A stretch of 64,000 nucleotides of DNA from Vibrio aphrogenes (GTDB taxonomy: Bacteria; Pseudomonadota; Gammaproteobacteria; Enterobacterales; Vibrionaceae), in the NCBI RefSeq assembly GCF_002157735.2, contig NZ_AP018689.1, positions 1,178,001-1,242,000 on the forward strand, read 5' to 3'. Under the pieces are notes generated by a model. It was given only the letters and a program-made list of their open reading frames with translations. It had not been told where the DNA came from and ran no database searches. The translations under genes and the position numbers were made by a program. Of this stretch, positions 54,211 through 63,494 are shown in pieces; the first letter of the stretch is position 1, and each line of letters starts with the position of its first letter.

Positions 54211-56859
54211 TTATTTGGGAATGGCGAGTTGCCAATTTAACCAATCAGGTTGCGGTTCTTTATGAAGTAAGAAGGTGGACTTTGCACTGGCTTTGCTTTG
54301 GAGAGACTCATCATCCGGTGTAGCAAAAGCAATACCGCCGCGTAAAATATCATCCATAGTACCTGATTTTATTTTGGCACCAGAGATCCCTACACTCACA
54401 TTAACCCCTGAGACATTCCAAAATACCGAGTTTTTGCGAATTAAATAAGCGTATTGAGGCTGTATTTCTATCGTAGTGATAACCCTATCGGCTAAATCAC
54501 CGAGTTCAACGTCTTTGACTTGGCCTACTTCAAAGTCACGATACAGCAAAGGAGCACCCGCTTTGACGGAGGCTCTTGTTGGACTTTGCAGATAAAATAC
54601 CACCCCAGAGGAGGACGGTGAGCGGGTCGTTAAGTTAAACACGCTTTCCAGCTCAGTGGCGTTTGACGGTTTTACTTCAATGTAAGGACTTAAAATAGCA
54701 TCAATATGTTTGGCTCCAGAGAGGCCAATTTCAGGGGAAACTACCCAATAATGACTGCCTTTAGGAGTGACATTAGCAACAAATTCAGGGAATATTCTGG
54801 CGGTGATTTCCACGTTTTTCTTATTAAAATTAGGATGCACTAAGGTCACTTCACCCACTTGCACTCCTTGATATTTAATCGCTGAGCCAATATTAATGGT
54901 TTGATTGTCTGTCGCAATTAACGTGATTTTTTTCCCAAATTGGCGGGCAGATTTATAGTCAGGGTATAAGAGCCAGTTTTCTTTTAACTTGTTATCGACC
55001 CCCGGAAGGCTATCAAATGATATTGCGCCTTTAATTAAGCTAGTAATTGGTGACGCGGTCACTTTTAATCCGCTTAAATTGGCATCAACTTGGATACCAG
55101 AATGATTCCAGAAAACGGTTTGCTTGGTGATAAGGTATTTATAACGATTTTCTATTCGCAACTGAATTTTTACCCCTCCATCGACTAAAGAGAAGTGTGA
55201 CACTTTACCAACCTCTAAATTACGATATAGAACAGGGCTGCCAATGGAGACCGGAGGGAGATTATTAGCAAATAGCGTTAGGCTGCTTGAACCGGCATTT
55301 TCATATTTAGCAAGGTCGGCTAAGGGTTTACTTGCATAGAGGTGATATTCCTTATTGATTTTACTTTCGCCTTGGCTATCGAAAGTAATAGAGCCGGCGA
55401 GTAATTGCTTAATCGGAGGCATGGAGACATTGACACCGGTTCCTGTGAAGTTAGCATCAACACTGGAGTTGATATAAAAGCGGGTTTTGGATTTCACTAA
55501 ATTGGCGTATTGGGTATCAATTTGTGCATCGAAACGTACACGTTCGCCATCGAGGTGGACCTTGTTAACATTGCCGACAGGAATACCGCGATAGAGTATT
55601 TGCGTTCCTTCTTCTAACCCGTAGGTGTTTTCTGCGGTCAGTGTGATCGGCGTGGTTTGATTAGCCGCATTTAAGAGTTCATTTTTTTTAATCACTGTAA
55701 ACTGGCGCGTTTTTTCTCCGGTTCCAGGTACTAAGCTGACAAAATTTCCACGAATAAAGTTACTGACGTTTTTCATTTCGGTGAGAGATAGCTTTGCTTC
55801 TTCAAGTACAAAATGAGAACCGGTATTTAAATCATCCGAAAAGGCGGGGTCAATGGCGGCAGAAGCCATGACTTGGTTTTTATCTTTCGATAAATTGACA
55901 TCAGTGATACGTCCCACTTCAATGCCTTTATACATAATCGGAGAGTGAGGCGTGATGTTACTTTCATCAGGGATTGTCATGGTGATTCGGATACCACGTC
56001 CGGCGGTTTTCAAATCAGGGTACAATTTATAAGCATGGTTGTCGGAGACACTTTGGCCATCTTGCGGTGAATCCACGGCAATCGCGCCCATGAGAAGGGC
56101 ATTCATGCTTTCTAATTGAACATCAATCCCATTAAATCCAACATTGGCATTAATGCCACTGACATTCCAAAAGCGGCTATCTGAATTGATGATATGAGCA
56201 AATTGTTGCTTGATGGAAACTTGTATTGTGACTGAATTGGAATCATCTGCCAGATTAAAATTGGTGACTTCGCCAATTGGGATTTTTCTAAACATTACTT
56301 TAGAACCCACGGTGATCGATCCTAAGTCTTTTGAATGGAGAATTAAACTCAAACCATTTTGAGAGCGGATATCCATTGGCTCTTCTTTTAGGGCGGTAAA
56401 TTTTGTTTTTACAGTATGCTTTTTACCTGTCATCACATCATCATCAGGTTGAATCGCAATGTAATTCCCTGAGACTAACGCATCTAAACCTGTGATACCG
56501 CTTAAGCTTGCCTTAGGTTTGACCAACCAAAAACGTGTATTTTCAGAGAGTAATTTAGTGGCTTTAGGATAAATATCGGCATCCACGAAGATGTCTTTTA
56601 GATTATCGGCAAGGCTGATTTTACGAACAATTCCCACCTCTAAACCTTGATAGCGAATGGTGGTTCTTCCTTCGATTAATCCTTGGGCATTGGAAAAATG
56701 AATTTGAATACGTTGCCCCATTTCAGAATAACTCTTATACCCGAGCCAGGCGGCTAAGCATAAAGCGATAATTGGCAAGATCCATAAAGGGGATATTTTT
56801 CGGTCTTGCTTTAACTTAACGTGAGGTTTGGATTGCTCATTCTTCATAAGAGGCTTCAT
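54211..56859 (-). CDS. letB: LetB (YebT), seven-MCE lipid transport tunnel protein
   Basis: An 882-residue inner-membrane-anchored periplasmic protein (E. coli 877) with one N-terminal helix (about residues 24-42) and seven MCE domains, each opening with a pattern like YRGIPVGNV or YQGLEVGIV; I count seven such motifs. In E. coli, stacked MCE rings form a tunnel from inner to outer membrane for phospholipids. The C-terminus ends LNWQLAIPK as in E. coli. The start overlaps the letA end; ATG at 56859 or 56847 are both possible. It works with LetA, upstream. Confidence 0.96.
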   Translation of the reverse strand: MKPLMKNEQSKPHVKLKQDRKISPLWILPIIALCLAAWLGYKSYSEMGQRIQIHFSNAQGLIEGRTTIRYQGLEVGIVRKISLADNLKDIFVDADIYPKATKLLSENTRFWLVKPKASLSGITGLDALVSGNYIAIQPDDDVMTGKKHTVKTKFTALKEEPMDIRSQNGLSLILHSKDLGSITVGSKVMFRKIPIGEVTNFNLADDSNSVTIQVSIKQQFAHIINSDSRFWNVSGINANVGFNGIDVQLESMNALLMGAIAVDSPQDGQSVSDNHAYKLYPDLKTAGRGIRITMTIPDESNITPHSPIMYKGIEVGRITDVNLSKDKNQVMASAAIDPAFSDDLNTGSHFVLEEAKLSLTEMKNVSNFIRGNFVSLVPGTGEKTRQFTVIKKNELLNAANQTTPITLTAENTYGLEEGTQILYRGIPVGNVNKVHLDGERVRFDAQIDTQYANLVKSKTRFYINSSVDANFTGTGVNVSMPPIKQLLAGSITFDSQGESKINKEYHLYASKPLADLAKYENAGSSSLTLFANNLPPVSIGSPVLYRNLEVGKVSHFSLVDGGVKIQLRIENRYKYLITKQTVFWNHSGIQVDANLSGLKVTASPITSLIKGAISFDSLPGVDNKLKENWLLYPDYKSARQFGKKITLIATDNQTINIGSAIKYQGVQVGEVTLVHPNFNKKNVEITARIFPEFVANVTPKGSHYWVVSPEIGLSGAKHIDAILSPYIEVKPSNATELESVFNLTTRSPSSSGVVFYLQSPTRASVKAGAPLLYRDFEVGQVKDVELGDLADRVITTIEIQPQYAYLIRKNSVFWNVSGVNVSVGISGAKIKSGTMDDILRGGIAFATPDDESLQSKASAKSTFLLHKEPQPDWLNWQLAIPK

Positions 56860-58135
56860 TCTTATTATTGGGTTGATTGGTGGTATCCCAGATTAAACGA
56901 GGGTCTAAGCTTTCGGCTGCGAACATGGTAAACACCACGACGGCCGCAAAAGCCATTGCCGCAGGGCCGGGAGAAAAATCAAGAATCTGATCTCTATCGA
57001 CGAGGGCTATCGTGGTGGCAATAACAAAAAGATCTAAAATAGACCATTTACCAATCCACTTTACAAAGAGAAACAGCTTCATCCTATGATATTGATCAAC
57101 AGACGATTTTAATTGTATGCAGATTAAAATATAAGCTAAACCTATGATTTTTGCTATGGGAACTAAGATACTGGCAACAAAAATGATAATGGCGATAGGG
57201 ATATGACCATTCATTAACGTCACGACACCAGAAAAAATCGTATCTTCATAGCGAATACCATTACTAAAAATGATGGAGATATTGAGCACATTAGCTGGAA
57301 GAAGAAAGACGCTGGCGGCAATCAGATAAGCCCAAGTTTTTTGAATGGAATGTTTTTTTCGAAATGAAATGGGGCTGTGACAACGTCGACATTGTGTGGT
57401 GTGAGGCTGGGATAAGTGGCAATGCTGACAATGTGATGAGATTTGTTCTTCAGAATAATGCTCAGCAGGATGCCACCTTTGCCAATAACGACGAACGCTC
57501 ATTCGTAGAATTAAGGTAATTGCGATGATTTGCGCAAAAATGAGGCCAATCAGTCCAATTTGCGGTGTGACGATCGAATATTCTCTTAACTTAAATGCCG
57601 CCACCGCAATACTTAATAAGAAAACATCCAACATCCACCAATGTTTGAGTTTTTGAAAGGTAACTAAAGCGTATTTAAACACCGTAAAATGATGATGTTT
57701 TAATCCCCAATGGGCACAAATAACCGATAAAAATAATAATAATGGGAGTACAGAGCTGCAGATAAAAATTAAGAGGCCTAATGTCGTATAACCTTCATTA
57801 AACAACGCAAAAGCACCAGAGGTGAGGTTAGATGAAAAATTGACATTAATCAGCCGTATTGAAATAAAAGGAATAAAGAGAGTGGGAATAAAAAAAAGTA
57901 AGCCACTCAGAGCTAACATGAGGTTGGTGTGTAATAAAAAATGCTTACCGCGGTACAATAAAGTATCGCATTGAGGGCAGTGCGCATTGATACGGTGTTT
58001 TACCGGTTTACTCGGGAGTTTTAAGTCACAATTAGGGCAGATAAGGTAGTATTGGGCGCGATCAAGCTTAGCCACAGACTGAGAGGCTGTGGCATGTTCT
58101 TGCATTGTGGAATGATTAATCCCATTGCCGTTCAT
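56837..58135 (-). CDS. letA: LetA (YebS), membrane partner of LetB
   Basis: A 432-residue polytopic protein of the PqiA/YebS family. Two zinc-ribbon motifs are intact: CPNCDLKLP...CPQCDTLLYR (about residues 34-61) and CQHCHLSQ...CRRCHSP (about 237-257). Two bundles of about four helices each follow them. LetA is thought to load lipids onto LetB. It overlaps letB by 23 bases and starts 43 bases after the ABC exporter, so the three genes probably share a transcript. Confidence 0.94.
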   Translation of the reverse strand: MNGNGINHSTMQEHATASQSVAKLDRAQYYLICPNCDLKLPSKPVKHRINAHCPQCDTLLYRGKHFLLHTNLMLALSGLLFFIPTLFIPFISIRLINVNFSSNLTSGAFALFNEGYTTLGLLIFICSSVLPLLLFLSVICAHWGLKHHHFTVFKYALVTFQKLKHWWMLDVFLLSIAVAAFKLREYSIVTPQIGLIGLIFAQIIAITLILRMSVRRYWQRWHPAEHYSEEQISSHCQHCHLSQPHTTQCRRCHSPISFRKKHSIQKTWAYLIAASVFLLPANVLNISIIFSNGIRYEDTIFSGVVTLMNGHIPIAIIIFVASILVPIAKIIGLAYILICIQLKSSVDQYHRMKLFLFVKWIGKWSILDLFVIATTIALVDRDQILDFSPGPAAMAFAAVVVFTMFAAESLDPRLIWDTTNQPNNKNEASYEE

Positions 58136-58178
58136 TGGCTTACTTCATCCTTAAATTTAAACGGGTATTAGGTACGAG

Positions 58179-59984
58179 TTAATTTTGCAAAGCGCTTGCC
58201 GCGTTACCGTATAACGTTTTATATAACCCCGATTGGTTAACAAGCTCAGTATGAGTACCAGTTTGCGTTACTTGTCCATCTTCTAAGACATAGATCAAAT
58301 CTGCTTGTTTGACGGCTGATAAGCGATGAGCCACGATTAATGTGGTTCTGCCATTTAAAAAATGATTCATCGCTTGATGTAATCGAGATTCCGTTGCCGT
58401 ATCTAAAGCTGATGTCGCTTCATCTAAAATAACCAATTGTGGATCTGCCAGCAGCATTCTCGCGATAGAAAGCCGCTGTCTTTGCCCTCCAGATAAACGC
58501 ACACCTTGACGGCCAATTTGAGTCTCTAACCCATCAGAAAGTTGCGTGATGACATCATCTAACTGGGCAACTTGTAAGACATCCCATAATGCGTCATCAG
58601 GATAGTCACTGCCTAAGGTTAAGTTCTGTCTAAGAGTATCATTAAACAGAATAGGTTGTTGTAATACAACTGCTATTTGATCACGAATGAGTTCAAAGCC
58701 AATGTGATTAGCAGCGATATCGTTAAATAAAATCTGACCTTTTTGTGGTTGATAGACCCCGATAAGTAGTTGAATTAAAGTAGACTTACCGCTACCACTG
58801 GCACCGACTAAAGCCACCTTTTTCCCAGCAGGGATGGTTAAGTTTAAATGATTGAGAATTTGAGCTTCGTCATTATAGGCAAAACACACATCGTTAATGT
58901 CTACTTCTATATTTGAGCGATTTTTAAATGGATTCTTGGTGGTCACTGGGCGTTGCTCTTCTTCCATTTCGAGTAATAAATTAATGCGTTGTAAAGCTGC
59001 TTTAGCGCTATACCAAGAAAATTGTACATTAAGTAATTCCTGTACCGGGCTTAACATGAACCATAAGTAACCAAAGACCGCAAAAATTTGTCCAATCGTT
59101 AAATCGCTAAACAGTACCATTAGCATGGCCACCGCGCGGAATAATTCAAAACCGAGTAAAAATAATAAAAAGGACAGACGACCTGCCGCTTCAGATTGCC
59201 AAGCAAACTTATCTGCATCCTGACGAATGTCATTAGCTTGAGATTTTAATTGTTCTAAATAGAGCTTTTCTTTGTTGGAAGCCCGTAATTGATAAATGCC
59301 ATCTAAGACTTCAATGAGGCGATTTTGAAAGCGTTCAAAAGATTGATTCTCTTTTTGCTTTAAGGTTTTAACTTTTCCACCGAGCTTGCGGGAAAAGTAA
59401 ATGACAATAGGGTTAACCAGTAAAATAAATAACCCAAGTCGCCAATCTAGCCATAATAAAATGATTGCTGTACCAAATACCGTCAGAAAGCTAACAATAA
59501 ACTTGCTTAATGTGGTGCCGATAAAGCGATCGATAGTTTCTACATCCGTCACAATATGAGAGTTAATGCCACCACTACCACGAGTTTCATATTGTTGAAT
59601 GCTGATAAGGCCCAGTTTATCGATCATTTTTTCACGAATTTGATAGGTAATGGTCTTGGAAACGAGAGTAAATTGTCGGCTTTGAAGAATGTTTAATAAT
59701 TGGCTTGCCGTTCGCATCAACACGATCAATAAAAAGACAAAGGCAATATAACCTGCAGGGGTTTGTAAAGACTGAGGCAAGATTGAATTGATAAATGCAA
59801 TACCTGAGGCGGGTTTGTTGAGTAAAACCTCATCAACCATTAATGGCATAAGAAGGGGAATAGGGACACTAATAATAGTGGCGAAAATCGCTACCACATT
59901 GGCAAAGATTAATTTACTCTTATGTTTCTTGATTTGAGTCAAAAACCAACTCTTATTAATAAGATGCCTATCGTTGTTATTCAT
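58179..59984 (-). CDS. ABC exporter (fused membrane and ATPase domains) under Fur control
   Basis: A 601-residue type IV ABC exporter: six membrane helices (residues about 25-325) and an ATPase with Walker A GASGSGKST (394-402), the ABC signature LSGGQRQRLS and Walker B LVILDEATSALD. It has no peptidase domain. Close family types include MsbA-like and siderophore or peptide exporters; the substrate is not known. A near-consensus Fur box covers its start codon and leader. In E. coli, letA is directly next to msrC; here this gene sits between them and heads the exporter-letA-letB run. Confidence 0.92.
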   Translation of the reverse strand: MNNNDRHLINKSWFLTQIKKHKSKLIFANVVAIFATIISVPIPLLMPLMVDEVLLNKPASGIAFINSILPQSLQTPAGYIAFVFLLIVLMRTASQLLNILQSRQFTLVSKTITYQIREKMIDKLGLISIQQYETRGSGGINSHIVTDVETIDRFIGTTLSKFIVSFLTVFGTAIILLWLDWRLGLFILLVNPIVIYFSRKLGGKVKTLKQKENQSFERFQNRLIEVLDGIYQLRASNKEKLYLEQLKSQANDIRQDADKFAWQSEAAGRLSFLLFLLGFELFRAVAMLMVLFSDLTIGQIFAVFGYLWFMLSPVQELLNVQFSWYSAKAALQRINLLLEMEEEQRPVTTKNPFKNRSNIEVDINDVCFAYNDEAQILNHLNLTIPAGKKVALVGASGSGKSTLIQLLIGVYQPQKGQILFNDIAANHIGFELIRDQIAVVLQQPILFNDTLRQNLTLGSDYPDDALWDVLQVAQLDDVITQLSDGLETQIGRQGVRLSGGQRQRLSIARMLLADPQLVILDEATSALDTATESRLHQAMNHFLNGRTTLIVAHRLSAVKQADLIYVLEDGQVTQTGTHTELVNQSGLYKTLYGNAASALQN

Positions 59985-60000
59985 AATGATAATTATTCCT
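59982..60000. promoter_or_regulatory. Fur box over the exporter start codon
   Basis: CATAATGATAATTATTCCT shares 14 of 19 bases with the Fur consensus GATAATGATAATCATTATC. It overlaps the ATG and Shine-Dalgarno of the ABC exporter and is about 52 bases upstream of divergent msrC, so Fur bound here could affect both. Confidence 0.75.
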
Positions 60001-60052
60001 ATTTTCTGGATAAGGCATTGTACGTGTATAGAATGAATATGGAAATTAAAGC

Positions 60053-60526
60053 ATGAGTTTAAAGATGTACCAGCGACTTACCGCCCAAGTAAACGCCTTA
60101 ATTGAATCAGAACCGGATTTAATTGCTAACTTGTCTAATATTAGTTCGCTATTGAATATGGAATTAGACGACATTAATTGGGTAGGGTTTTATTTACTCA
60201 AAAATGATCAATTGGTTCTTGGGCCGTTTCAAGGTAAGCCTGCTTGTGTTCGTATCCCTGTAGGTAAAGGCGTATGTGGTACGGCAGTAGCGGAAAATAC
60301 AGTACAAAGAATTAAAGATGTTCATGAGTTTGAAGGGCATATTGCCTGCGATGCTCAAAGTAATTCGGAACTTGTTATTCCATTTTCTGTCCATGGTAAG
60401 GTGGTAGGCGTTTTGGATATTGATAGTCCAAAAATTGGTCGATTTTCAGACATTGATGAGCAAGGCTTAGTGGCAATGATGAAAGAAGTGGAATTAATCC
60501 TAGAATCGCATCATACAAAAGCGTGA
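60053..60526 (+). CDS. msrC: Free methionine-(R)-sulfoxide reductase
   Basis: A 157-residue GAF-domain enzyme (YebR/fRMsr; E. coli 165) that reduces free methionine R-sulfoxide. The three redox cysteines are present: C65, C75 and C99, in KPACVRI, GVCGTA and HIACDA. It is divergent from the ABC exporter, with a Fur box in the shared region. proQ and prc follow on the same strand, the arrangement known from E. coli. Confidence 0.94.
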   Translation: MSLKMYQRLTAQVNALIESEPDLIANLSNISSLLNMELDDINWVGFYLLKNDQLVLGPFQGKPACVRIPVGKGVCGTAVAENTVQRIKDVHEFEGHIACDAQSNSELVIPFSVHGKVVGVLDIDSPKIGRFSDIDEQGLVAMMKEVELILESHHTKA

Positions 60527-60651
60527 TATTTGATTGATTAGAATACATTTTATCGCCATTTAAGTATAATAACTCAGGTTAATTTGCATGTGCTGGTGGT
60601 TTTTCATATCCATCTCACTATAATAGCCAGAATTATTTATATGAACACCCG

Positions 60652-60670
60652 TGCAGATGCACTCTGCACT
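60652..60670 (+). promoter_or_regulatory. Hairpin in the proQ leader
   Basis: GTGCAGA-TGCAC-TCTGCAC forms a 7-bp GC-rich stem with a 5-base loop, ending 14 bases before the proQ ATG and just upstream of its AGGAA Shine-Dalgarno. It may modulate translation; no function is proven. Confidence 0.5.
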
Positions 60671-60684
60671 AACCAGGAACCCTC

Positions 60685-61320
60685 ATGGAAAACACTGAAA
60701 AGTTAAAGAACAGCAAAGAAGTCATTGCCTATATTGCTGAACGTTTCCCACAATGCTTTACTTTAGAAGGCGAAGCGAAGCCTTTAAAAATTGGTATCTT
60801 TCAAGATTTAGCTGAGCGTTTAAGTGACGATGCTAAAGTAAGCAAAACACAATTGCGTGCGGCTTTACGTCAGTACACATCTTCATGGCGCTATCTTCAC
60901 GGCGTAAAATTAGGCGCAACTCGTGTTGACCTTGATGGTAATGCATGCGGTGAATTAGAAGCTGAGCATGTAGAACACGCTCAAACCACATTGGCTGAAA
61001 GTAAAGCTCGTGTTCAAGCTCGTCGTAAAGAGCAAGCGGATAAAAACCGTGAAGAACGAATTGCAAAGGCAAAAGCGAAAGCTGCGCCAAAAGCTCCGCG
61101 CAAACCAAAACCAGAATCGAAAAAGACAACTCAAAAAGTTGCTCCCGTTGAGACTCGCGAATTGAATTCAGATGAAATTGTCATCGGTAAAAATATCAAT
61201 GTGAACATGGGTCAAGGAAACATGGCAGCAACGATTGTTGAGATTAATAAAGACGATGTGCGTGTCCGTCTTGCTAACGGCTTACAAATGGTCGTGAAAG
61301 CGGAGCACTTACGCGTATAA
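60685..61320 (+). CDS. proQ: RNA chaperone ProQ
   Basis: A 211-residue FinO-family RNA chaperone that binds structured small RNAs and mRNA 3' ends. The N-terminal ProQ/FinO domain (about 1-120) carries [26 protein letters not shown] and [18 protein letters not shown] Lys/Ala-rich linker (about 120-155) leads to a C-terminal Tudor-like domain ending VVKAEHLRV. It is followed by prc after 16 bases, a conserved pair. Confidence 0.97.
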   Translation: MENTEKLKNSKEVIAYIAERFPQCFTLEGEAKPLKIGIFQDLAERLSDDAKVSKTQLRAALRQYTSSWRYLHGVKLGATRVDLDGNACGELEAEHVEHAQTTLAESKARVQARRKEQADKNREERIAKAKAKAAPKAPRKPKPESKKTTQKVAPVETRELNSDEIVIGKNINVNMGQGNMAATIVEINKDDVRVRLANGLQMVVKAEHLRV

Positions 61321-61336
61321 AAGGATATTCCTACGC

Positions 61337-63343
61337 ATGAATTGCCGATTAAACGTTTCACTACTTGCTGCTAGCTTAACGCTGGCAGCAAACTCTGCAT
61401 TTGCTGTACAACCTACGATCAGTGAATCACAAATTCCCACCCTGGCACCAGAAATACAACATTCTATTGCCAGTCAAAGAGTAGCTAGTCGTTTTACTCG
61501 TTCTCATTACAAGCATTTCAATTTAGATGACGCTTTTTCTAAAGGCATTTTTGATCGTTATTTAGAATCGCTCGATTATAACCGTAATATTTTTACTCAA
61601 TCAGACATTGATCGTTTCAAACCATTTGAAACTGAAATTGATGATCAGTTGAAATCAGGCGATACGGTTGCAGCCTACGATATGTTTAATCTATCGATGA
61701 AACGTCGTTACGAGCGTTTTAGCTATGCCTTGACTCAACTTGATCACGAAATTCAGTTTAACACTGATGAGAAAATGGAGTTGGACCGCTCAAAAGCAGC
61801 ATGGCCAAAAGATACGGCTGAATTAAATGAATTGTGGCGTCAGCGAGTGAAATACGATGCACTTAACCTGAAATTAACAGGGAAGAAGTGGCCTGAAATC
61901 AAAGAGTTATTAACCAAGCGTTATAACAATGCGATTAAACGTATTACACAAGCGCACAGTGAAGATGTTTTTCAAATTTACATGAATGCGTTTGCACGTC
62001 AGATTGATCCTCATACTAGCTATCTATCACCACGCTCGGCAGATGAATTCCAATCTGAGATGAGTTTATCTCTAGAAGGCATTGGTGCGGTTCTCCAATC
62101 GGAAGATGATTATACCATCATTCGTTCTTTGGTTACCGGAGGGCCTGCGGCTTCATCGAAAGAATTGTCTGAAGGCGATAAAATTATTGGTGTCGGGCAA
62201 GATGGTAAGAAGATCGTAGATATTATCGGCATGCGTCTTGACGATGTCGTACAACTGATCAAAGGACCAAAGGGCACCAAGGTTCATCTACAGATTCTAC
62301 CGGAAGGTAAGAACGCTAAAAGTCACGTTGTCACAATTACGCGCGATAAAATTCGCTTAGAAGATAGAGCGGTTAAATCGAAGGTGATTGAAAAAGATGG
62401 CAAGAAAATAGGCGTATTGGAAGTTCCTAGTTTCTATGTTGGATTAGCCAAAGACACGAATAAGTTATTGCAAGAATTTAACCAAGACAAAGTTGATGGT
62501 GTGGTGGTTGATTTACGTAATAATGGTGGCGGTGCATTAACCGAAGCGATTGAATTATCAGGCTTATTTATTACTAAAGGCCCTGTGGTTCAAGTGCGTG
62601 ATAGTTATGATCGCGTGAATGTCGATAGTGATAATGATGATATTGAATATTATTCAGGCCCATTAACGGTATTGATCAATCGCTATAGTGCCTCAGCGTC
62701 AGAAATTTTTGCAGCAGCCATGCAAGATTATCACCGAGCGGTTATTGTCGGTGAAAATTCTTATGGTAAAGGTACGGTTCAACAACATCGCTCATTAACT
62801 CATATCTACGATACGTTTGATCAGGAATTGGGCTATGTCCAATATACGATTCAAAAGTTCTATCGTATCAGTGGTGGCAGTACCCAAAGAAAAGGGGTCG
62901 CGCCTGATATCGCTTTCCCATCAGCGATTGCACCAGAAGATACCGGTGAAAGTGTCGAAGATAATGCTTTACCTTGGGATCAAATTCCGGCGGCAAATTA
63001 TGCTTCTGTTGAATCACAACAAGCATTAGCGGCTGAAATTAACCAATTAACGGTTGAGCATAAGCAACGTATTGCCAACGATCTTGAGTTTAAATTTATT
63101 CAACAAGATATTGCGAAATACCAAGCTGAAAAAGACGATACTACGATTTCTTTAAATGAACAGTATCGTGAGCAAGAAGCAGATAAGTCGGAACAAGAAC
63201 GTTTAAAACGTATTAATATGCGTCAAAAACTGGCTAAAAAACCAGAATTTAAATCGTTAGATGACATTCCTAAAGACTATGAAGCTCCTGATGCTTACTT
63301 AAATGAAGCAGTGGCAATTACGGCAGATTTATCCAAAGGATAA
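61337..63343 (+). CDS. prc: Tail-specific protease Prc
   Basis: A 668-residue periplasmic serine protease (E. coli 682) that degrades proteins with nonpolar C-termini and processes FtsI. A signal peptide ends at about SAFA in residue 22. The PDZ domain is at about 245-330. The catalytic Ser lies in RYSASASE (449-456) and Lys478 in SYGKGTVQQ, a Ser-Lys dyad. The C-terminal DUF3340 segment is present. It shares the transcript with proQ and has a strong terminator. Confidence 0.97.
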   Translation: MNCRLNVSLLAASLTLAANSAFAVQPTISESQIPTLAPEIQHSIASQRVASRFTRSHYKHFNLDDAFSKGIFDRYLESLDYNRNIFTQSDIDRFKPFETEIDDQLKSGDTVAAYDMFNLSMKRRYERFSYALTQLDHEIQFNTDEKMELDRSKAAWPKDTAELNELWRQRVKYDALNLKLTGKKWPEIKELLTKRYNNAIKRITQAHSEDVFQIYMNAFARQIDPHTSYLSPRSADEFQSEMSLSLEGIGAVLQSEDDYTIIRSLVTGGPAASSKELSEGDKIIGVGQDGKKIVDIIGMRLDDVVQLIKGPKGTKVHLQILPEGKNAKSHVVTITRDKIRLEDRAVKSKVIEKDGKKIGVLEVPSFYVGLAKDTNKLLQEFNQDKVDGVVVDLRNNGGGALTEAIELSGLFITKGPVVQVRDSYDRVNVDSDNDDIEYYSGPLTVLINRYSASASEIFAAAMQDYHRAVIVGENSYGKGTVQQHRSLTHIYDTFDQELGYVQYTIQKFYRISGGSTQRKGVAPDIAFPSAIAPEDTGESVEDNALPWDQIPAANYASVESQQALAAEINQLTVEHKQRIANDLEFKFIQQDIAKYQAEKDDTTISLNEQYREQEADKSEQERLKRINMRQKLAKKPEFKSLDDIPKDYEAPDAYLNEAVAITADLSKG

Positions 63344-63384
63344 TATTTTCTGACGGCAGTTGTAGGTTATCTTCATAACTAATC

Positions 63385-63412
63385 AAAACGAGGTTAATCG
63401 CCTCGTTTTTTT
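63385..63412 (+). terminator. Rho-independent terminator of proQ-prc
   Basis: The stem AAAACGAGG / CCTCGTTTT with a 7-base loop is followed by seven T in total. Confidence 0.92.
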
Positions 63413-63494
63413 ATTTCTTTTTTATGTGATCAGAAATTGGCTCAATCAGTGTTGCCATCTAAGCTTATAGAAATACCATTGCTTAGGGTGAGTC

